Shown one piece after another: positions 15,578-19,099 of a DNA stretch of 19,099 nt (positions are counted from its first letter, which is position 1; each line of letters opens with the position of its first letter). The notes beneath the pieces were generated by a model that made no database searches, was not told the origin of the DNA, and saw only the letters and a program-made list of their open reading frames with translations. Made by a program: the position numbers and the translations under genes. This DNA is from CAG-791 sp003447895 (GTDB lineage Bacteria > Bacillota > Clostridia > Lachnospirales > Lachnospiraceae). Location: the NCBI GenBank assembly GCA_946620035.1, contig CAMOMX010000036.1:1-19099 (forward strand). Reading direction: 5' to 3'.

Positions 15578-15679
15578 GCGCGGTCAAGGGGATTTTGTTC
15601 CGTCGAATACCGTGAACCCGCATCCTTTCTTCTTGCCGCGCGGTCAGGGGCTTTTCCCGCCTTCGCCGCGCAGTCGGGC
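15578..15679. repeat. Three imperfect direct repeats in the ATPase leader
   Basis: GCGCGGTCAAGGGG (15578-15591), GCGCGGTCAGGGG (15638-15650) and GCGCAGTCGGGC (15668-15679) lie in the untranslated leader of the ATPase gene, 60 and 30 bases apart. The first two are nearly identical. Confidence 0.6.
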
Positions 15680-15707
15680 TTCCTGCGGTAAGCCTCCGGC
15701 AGGCACT

Positions 15708-15716
15708 ATTTTAACA
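15708..15716 (-). promoter_or_regulatory. Extended -10 promoter of the COG3044 ATPase gene
   Basis: TGTTAAAAT on the minus strand; no -35 at standard distance. It would produce a leader of about 160 nt that includes the three direct repeats. Confidence 0.45.
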
Positions 15717-15779
15717 CCGGCGGCGTTTTTTCGCAGACAAATTTTAGAAAGAGTTTTAGTAGTACCGTTTCTGCTTTTG

Positions 15780-15788
15780 TGTTATACT
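15780..15788 (+). promoter_or_regulatory. Extended -10 promoter of metF
   Basis: TGTTATACT (TG at 15780-15781) lies 45 nt before the metF start, within TTTTGTGTTATACTG. The -35 position (TAGTAC, 17-nt spacer) is weak. Confidence 0.6.
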
Positions 15789-15832
15789 GCAATGAAGCGG
15801 TAAAGTATCGCCGTAAATTCAGGAGGTGTTCT

Positions 15833-16696
15833 ATGAGAATCAGCGAAATTCTGAGCAGTAACCCGGTCACGATCTCCATGGAGGTCTTTCCTCCCAAATC
15901 CGACGTAAAGCTTGAGTCGGTGCGCGAGACCGTCCGCGAGATCTCAAGACTCCGGCCGGCTTTCGTCAGCTGCACCTATGGCGCGGGCGGCGGCACGAGC
16001 CGCTATACGGTCGAAATCGCGCGGGACATCAAGGACGAAGGTGTAGCCTCCATGGCGCATCTGACCTGCATCAGCTCTACAAGGGACAGCGTCCATGACC
16101 AGATCGAAAAGATCAAGGCGGCCGGCATCGAAAATATACTGGCCCTTCGGGGGGATATTCCCGAGGGAATGGACTTTCCCACGCCCAGGTACTTCGAGCA
16201 CGCAGTCCAGCTGGTCGAGGAGATCCGAAAGGACTACCCGGAGGCCTGCATCGGCGGCGCCTGCTATCCGGAAAAGCACCCGGACGCTTCCAATAAGGAC
16301 GAAGATATCCGCCATATCAAGGAGAAAGTGGACGCGGGCTGCGATTTTCTGACGACCCAGATGTTCTTTAACAACTCCATCTACTACAACTACCTCTACC
16401 GGCTCCGGGAGGCGGGCGTCACCGTTCCCATCCTCGCGGGCATCATGCCGGTGACCAGCCGCCGCCAGATGGAGCGCTCCATCCAGCTGTCCGGCTGCGT
16501 GATTCCGCCCGAACTTACGGCGCTGGCGGACCGCTTCGGGGACTCGCCGGCCGCCATGCAGCAGGCGGGCATCCTCTATGCCTCTCACCAGATCATCGAC
16601 CTCATTGCCAACGGCTGCGGCCACATCCATGTCTACACCATGAACAAACCTGAGGTGGCCGCCGGAATTCTCAACAACCTCAAGGGAATCCTGTAA
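15833..16696 (+). CDS. metF: Methylenetetrahydrofolate reductase, short form
   Basis: The ATG at 15833 follows AGGAGG by six bases and gives 287 residues, the size of the single-domain bacterial MetF, an FMN/FAD TIM-barrel enzyme reducing 5,10-methylene-THF to 5-methyl-THF for methionine synthesis or the methyl branch of acetogenesis. Seen: MEVFPPKSD with the catalytic-type Glu17, SCTYGAGGGTSR, LALRGDIPEG with Asp108, YPEKHPDA, and DFLTTQMFFNN, followed by GIMPVTSRRQ, all conserved in MetF. An upstream in-frame start at 15779 would place translation inside the promoter and is rejected. The gene is monocistronic, with its own promoter and terminator. The window shows no neighbouring metH, mmuM or Wood-Ljungdahl genes, so the pathway served cannot be decided. 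Confidence 0.96.
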   Translation: MRISEILSSNPVTISMEVFPPKSDVKLESVRETVREISRLRPAFVSCTYGAGGGTSRYTVEIARDIKDEGVASMAHLTCISSTRDSVHDQIEKIKAAGIENILALRGDIPEGMDFPTPRYFEHAVQLVEEIRKDYPEACIGGACYPEKHPDASNKDEDIRHIKEKVDAGCDFLTTQMFFNNSIYYNYLYRLREAGVTVPILAGIMPVTSRRQMERSIQLSGCVIPPELTALADRFGDSPAAMQQAGILYASHQIIDLIANGCGHIHVYTMNKPEVAAGILNNLKGIL

Positions 16697-16706
16697 AAAT
16701 TAATAG

Positions 16707-16753
16707 AGCCGCCGCCCTAAGAATCATTCTCAGTGCGGCGGCTTCGCCTTTTT
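16707..16753 (+). terminator. Terminator of metF, possibly bidirectional
   Basis: GCCGCCGC (16708-16715) pairs with GCGGCGGC (16735-16742); the loop itself holds a small AGAAT-C-ATTCT hairpin. TTCGCCTTTTTG follows on the plus strand. On the minus strand the stem is followed by CTCTATTAATTTTTAC, so it may also stop the convergent permease transcript. Confidence 0.8.
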
Positions 16754-16757
16754 GATT

Positions 16758-18017
16758 TCACTCGCGCCTCAGCGCATCGATCGGATTGAGGTTTGCCGCC
16801 TGCACGGACGGCAGAAATCCGAAGACCAGTCCGATCACCATCGAGAAAAGGACACTGATCACGATCGCCGGCACACTGATCGCCACCGGCGTTCCCGCGA
16901 CTCTTGAGATGACTTCCGCGAGAATAATGCCGGAGATGACACCTATGATTCCGCCGAGGCTGGTCAGGACCACCGCCTCTGTCAGAAACTGCACCAGGAT
17001 GCGGCTGTTCCTTGCGCCCAGCGCTTTTTTGAGCCCGATCTCATTGGTTCTCTCCGTGACCGAGACCAGCATGATGTTCATGACTCCGATTCCGCCCACG
17101 AGAAGCGCGATGCTCGCGATCCAGATCAGCAGGCTGTTGGTACTGTTGGCCAGCTCCTGCTTGTTGCGCGCCTTTTCCAAAAGATCTTCCGCCTTATAGG
17201 TGACCGCGTCTTCACTGGCTGCGCCCGCGCTGACGGATTTTTTCATGATCTTCTCGACGGCCTTTCCCATCTCGCTCATCTTTTCGGTCGTCACAGCCCT
17301 TGCCACACAGTCCTGCGGCTCATCGAAGCTGAATACGATCGGCCAGTCCGTATCCGGTATAAAGACCTGCCCGTACTCCTCCTGGTTGTAGGTCTCGTAG
17401 TCCTGCAGCGTCTCGATGACCGGCTGGAAGGCATCCGCCTTTTTGAGAAGGCCCACGATCGTAAACGGCTCCCCCTTGATCTCCACAACCCTGCCGACCG
17501 GGTCCGCCTCAGGGTAGAGCAGCTGCGCGGCCTTTTCGTCCAAAAGAGCGACCTTATGAAAGTCCGTATAATCACTCTCCACAAATGGCCGCCCCTTGTA
17601 GACCACAAGGCCGACGGTGGAAAGATAGTGGGAGTCGATTCCGAACAGGCTTCCGCCCGAGAGCGAATTGATGCCCGTGGTGATCCCGTCCGCATACTTT
17701 CTCTTCAGAAAGAAAGAAGCATCCACCACAGAGTCCAGCCCGTAGATCTCCTTTTTCTGGGACTCTGTCACCGGAATGATATTGTCCGGCGGGCCGCTGT
17801 CCATCCAGTAATCGGAATCTCCCTGGGTGATCGAGATCGTCACATTGTTGTTTCCCGCTCCGATCAGGTTCTGCATGATCTGCTCATTGGTTCCCTTGAT
17901 CGTCGATACGATCGCTATGATCGATGCGATGCCGATGATCACACCGAGCATAGTCAGGACAGACCTGAGCTTATGAGACCATATCCCTTTCAGGGCAAGG
18001 CGTATATTTTCACCCAT
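16758..18017 (-). CDS. MacB/FtsX-type ABC transporter permease
   Basis: This is 419 residues. It starts with the family's amphipathic N-terminus (IRLALKGIWSHKLRSVLTML) and first membrane helix (about 20-40). A large extracytoplasmic MacB_PCD domain follows (about 45-290), then three C-terminal helices (about 297-320, 348-370, 385-403) with the FtsX-domain motif TERTNEIGLKKALGA between the second and third helix of the protein. It ends AANLNPIDALRRE, typical of the family. MacB-type permeases do not carry substrate through the membrane; they drive an extracytoplasmic adaptor by a mechanical stroke. GGAGG lies six bases before the ATG. The adaptor gene is upstream on the same strand. The ATPase that must power it is not between the two and presumably lies beyond the right edge. 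The substrate is unknown. Confidence 0.93.
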   Translation of the reverse strand: MGENIRLALKGIWSHKLRSVLTMLGVIIGIASIIAIVSTIKGTNEQIMQNLIGAGNNNVTISITQGDSDYWMDSGPPDNIIPVTESQKKEIYGLDSVVDASFFLKRKYADGITTGINSLSGGSLFGIDSHYLSTVGLVVYKGRPFVESDYTDFHKVALLDEKAAQLLYPEADPVGRVVEIKGEPFTIVGLLKKADAFQPVIETLQDYETYNQEEYGQVFIPDTDWPIVFSFDEPQDCVARAVTTEKMSEMGKAVEKIMKKSVSAGAASEDAVTYKAEDLLEKARNKQELANSTNSLLIWIASIALLVGGIGVMNIMLVSVTERTNEIGLKKALGARNSRILVQFLTEAVVLTSLGGIIGVISGIILAEVISRVAGTPVAISVPAIVISVLFSMVIGLVFGFLPSVQAANLNPIDALRRE

Positions 18018-18036
18018 TCTTTACCTCCATGCCAAA

Positions 18037-18146
18037 GCGCTATGCGCAAGGGCGAATTCTCCGATGCGATCCGCATTGTTTGCGGCGCTATGCGCAAGGG
18101 CGAATTCTCCGATGCAATCCGCAATATTTGCGGCGCTATGCGCTAA
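18037..18146. repeat. 48-bp tandem repeat between adaptor and permease genes (two full copies plus a partial third)
   Basis: The unit starting GCGCTATGCGCAAGGGCGAA runs 18037-18084 and again 18085-18132, and a third copy begins at 18133 (GCGCTATGCGC) before breaking off at the adaptor stop codon (TAG, 18143-18145). The two full copies differ only at a few positions near the end. Each unit holds an inverted repeat: CCGCAA-TAT-TTGCGG in the second, CCGCA / TGCGG in the first, plus GCGC-TAT-GCGC at its start. Confidence 0.95.
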
Positions 18147-19099
18147 TTGTACAGTTCGTCGATAGCCCCCTCCCGGGTCGCGGCCCCTTCCTTGACGTTC
18201 TTTCCGTAAGGGAAAGCGATCCAGTCAGATTCCGTGAGTCCGGAGAGGATCTCATAGCCTTCGTCGGACAAAAGTCCCGTCTCCACATACTGCTTTTTCA
18301 GGCGTCCGTTCTCATCGCGCTTAAAGACATATTTCTGATTTCCCTCTTCCCTCACAAAGGGCTTCATGACCGTCAGGGTTCCGGAATCCGTGTCCGTTTT
18401 CTCGGTGTCGCGCACATAAGTGACTTCCACCCATTCTCCGTTTGTGAGGTTTGCGTCCGCGTCGCTGACGCTCGCTGTGAAAGGATAATAGGTTTCCCCT
18501 TCCTCCCCGTAATTTCCCTCTGTATCCGGATAGGGGGAGATGCTCTTGATCTCCGCTTCAAACCGTCCGCCGGACATCCAGGAGACGACATTTACCTTAT
18601 CTCCGACCTTAAGGGTCCCGTAGAGGCTCTCCTTGATCCCGCTCCGGATATACAGGCCTTCCGCGCCTGCCAGGGACAGGAAAGCGCTTCCGTCTGTCGG
18701 CGGGGCTTTGGGGTCTCCCACAAACCTGACTTCGCCGTTCATGTTGGCCTTTACCACGCCGCTGTCCAGAGCCCTCTCCGCCTGCGCGATCTTGATATCC
18801 GACTCCCTGAGGTCCAGTTCAAGCTCCTTTAGGTTCTCCTTCTGCTCTCTCTTGGCCTTTTCGAGCTCACTGCTCGTGTACTCTGTGTCGTCTGACAAAA
18901 GATCGCTGCCCGAACTGCTGTCCGAGCCGTCTCCGTCCGGGCTGGGCGCAGTCGAAGGTGTAGTGCCTTCGGAAGAAGTTTCTGTCTCCGCTGCCGGCGG
19001 ATCAGCCGCCGCATCGGAATTGTCATTACCGGCGCCGGTATTTTCATTCTCACCGCTGCCGCTTCCGCCCGATTCGCCGCTCTCTCCGGAGCCGCTTCC
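18143..19099 (-). CDS. MacA/HlyD-type efflux adaptor (membrane fusion protein), 5' end outside window
   Basis: The frame is open from the right edge to a TAG at 18143-18145, giving about 318 C-terminal residues. An internal TTG at 18898 is not a credible start, since the frame continues. From the right edge, about 67 residues form a low-complexity stretch rich in Gly, Ser, Glu, Asp, Asn, Thr and Pro. It is followed by the second arm of a coiled coil (SSELEKAKREQKENLKELEL), then the lipoyl-like half with GVVKANMNGEVRFVG, a beta-barrel domain (IRSGIKESLYGTLKVGDKVNV), and a membrane-proximal domain near the end (KKQYVETGLLSDEGYEILSGL). This is the order seen in MacA-like adaptors of Gram-positive bacteria, which sit outside the membrane and work with MacB-type permeases. 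It is upstream of the permease, 125 nt apart, in the same operon. Confidence 0.88.
   Translation of the reverse strand, partial: GSGSGESGESGGSGSGENENTGAGNDNSDAAADPPAAETETSSEGTTPSTAPSPDGDGSDSSSGSDLLSDDTEYTSSELEKAKREQKENLKELELDLRESDIKIAQAERALDSGVVKANMNGEVRFVGDPKAPPTDGSAFLSLAGAEGLYIRSGIKESLYGTLKVGDKVNVVSWMSGGRFEAEIKSISPYPDTEGNYGEEGETYYPFTASVSDADANLTNGEWVEVTYVRDTEKTDTDSGTLTVMKPFVREEGNQKYVFKRDENGRLKKQYVETGLLSDEGYEILSGLTESDWIAFPYGKNVKEGAATREGAIDELYN

Larger units (their letters stand above)
15540..15832. other. Divergent promoter region between the COG3044 ATPase and metF
   Basis: These 293 bases carry two back-to-back extended -10 boxes about 70 bases apart (15708-15716 minus, 15780-15788 plus). 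The part that becomes the long ATPase leader (about 160 nt) holds three GCGCGGTCAGGGG-like direct repeats. No known riboswitch (SAM, T-box) was recognised on either side. Confidence 0.5.

Noticed and set aside
13800..15803. A 667-codon open frame on the plus strand opposite the COG3044 ATPase
   Set aside because: It has Arg/His/Pro-rich composition without any domain, no ribosome site, and runs over a gene with clear family motifs. It is a GC-driven antisense shadow.
15540..15832. Possible SAM riboswitch or T-box ahead of metF
   Set aside because: The promoter lies only about 45 bases before the metF start, leaving no room, and no conserved core was seen.
18048..18110. AAGGGCGAATTCT, which matches the flank of common TA-cloning vectors, appears in both 48-bp repeat copies
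   Set aside because: The match ends after 13 bases and the following bases differ from the vector. The sequence is part of a genomic tandem repeat with other consistent bases, so contamination is unlikely.

Overview
The window reads as a stretch of chromosome from a Gram-positive anaerobe of the Clostridia, most likely a gut Lachnospiraceae-type organism. This is inferred from strong GGAGG-type ribosome binding sites on nearly every gene, from the gene families present (NhaC, AGCS symporter, MepA-like MATE, COG3044 ATPase, short MetF, cytoplasmic GH32 enzymes) and from moderate-to-high G+C. No tRNA, rRNA, CRISPR array, transposase or phage gene was found. Almost all genes lie on the minus strand; only the NhaC fragment at the left edge and metF are on the plus strand.

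Left part (1-8.6 kb): a truncated NhaC-type antiporter with a clear terminator is followed by an AT-rich patch (about 0.45-2.0 kb). The patch holds an orphan lipoprotein gene and a decayed 62-63 bp tandem repeat. Next, read leftward on the minus strand, come a nitroreductase, a complete ABC exporter half-transporter and a MATE exporter, a plausible detoxification/efflux group. To their right lie an AGCS amino-acid:Na+ symporter and a small acidic cytosolic protein with about five Asp-rich repeats.

Middle (8.6-12.7 kb): a carbohydrate operon on the minus strand, GH32 (485 aa) - Cof-type HAD phosphatase - GH32 (496 aa). It would hydrolyse sucrose or short fructans, or their phosphates, in the cytoplasm. 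A strong folded element sits between the HAD gene and the last GH32 gene. Then comes a monocistronic pta (phosphate acetyltransferase) with its own promoter and terminator.

Right part (13.8-19.1 kb): a COG3044/PF09818 'ABC-class' P-loop ATPase of unknown role, probably starting at TTG, is divergent from metF. Convergent with metF is a MacB-like efflux operon: an adaptor protein cut by the right edge, then an FtsX/MacB permease. The adaptor carries a long disordered Gly/Ser/Asp/Glu insert before its second coiled-coil arm, and a 48-bp tandem repeat fills the gap between the two genes.

Most of this is ordinary core metabolism and transport, and I see no convincing new multi-gene system. The parts most worth a second look are the 48-bp intercistronic repeat, the adaptor's low-complexity insert, the Asp-rich repeat protein, the COG3044 ATPase with its odd start region, the AT-rich lipoprotein/repeat patch, and a set of similar extended -10 promoters.
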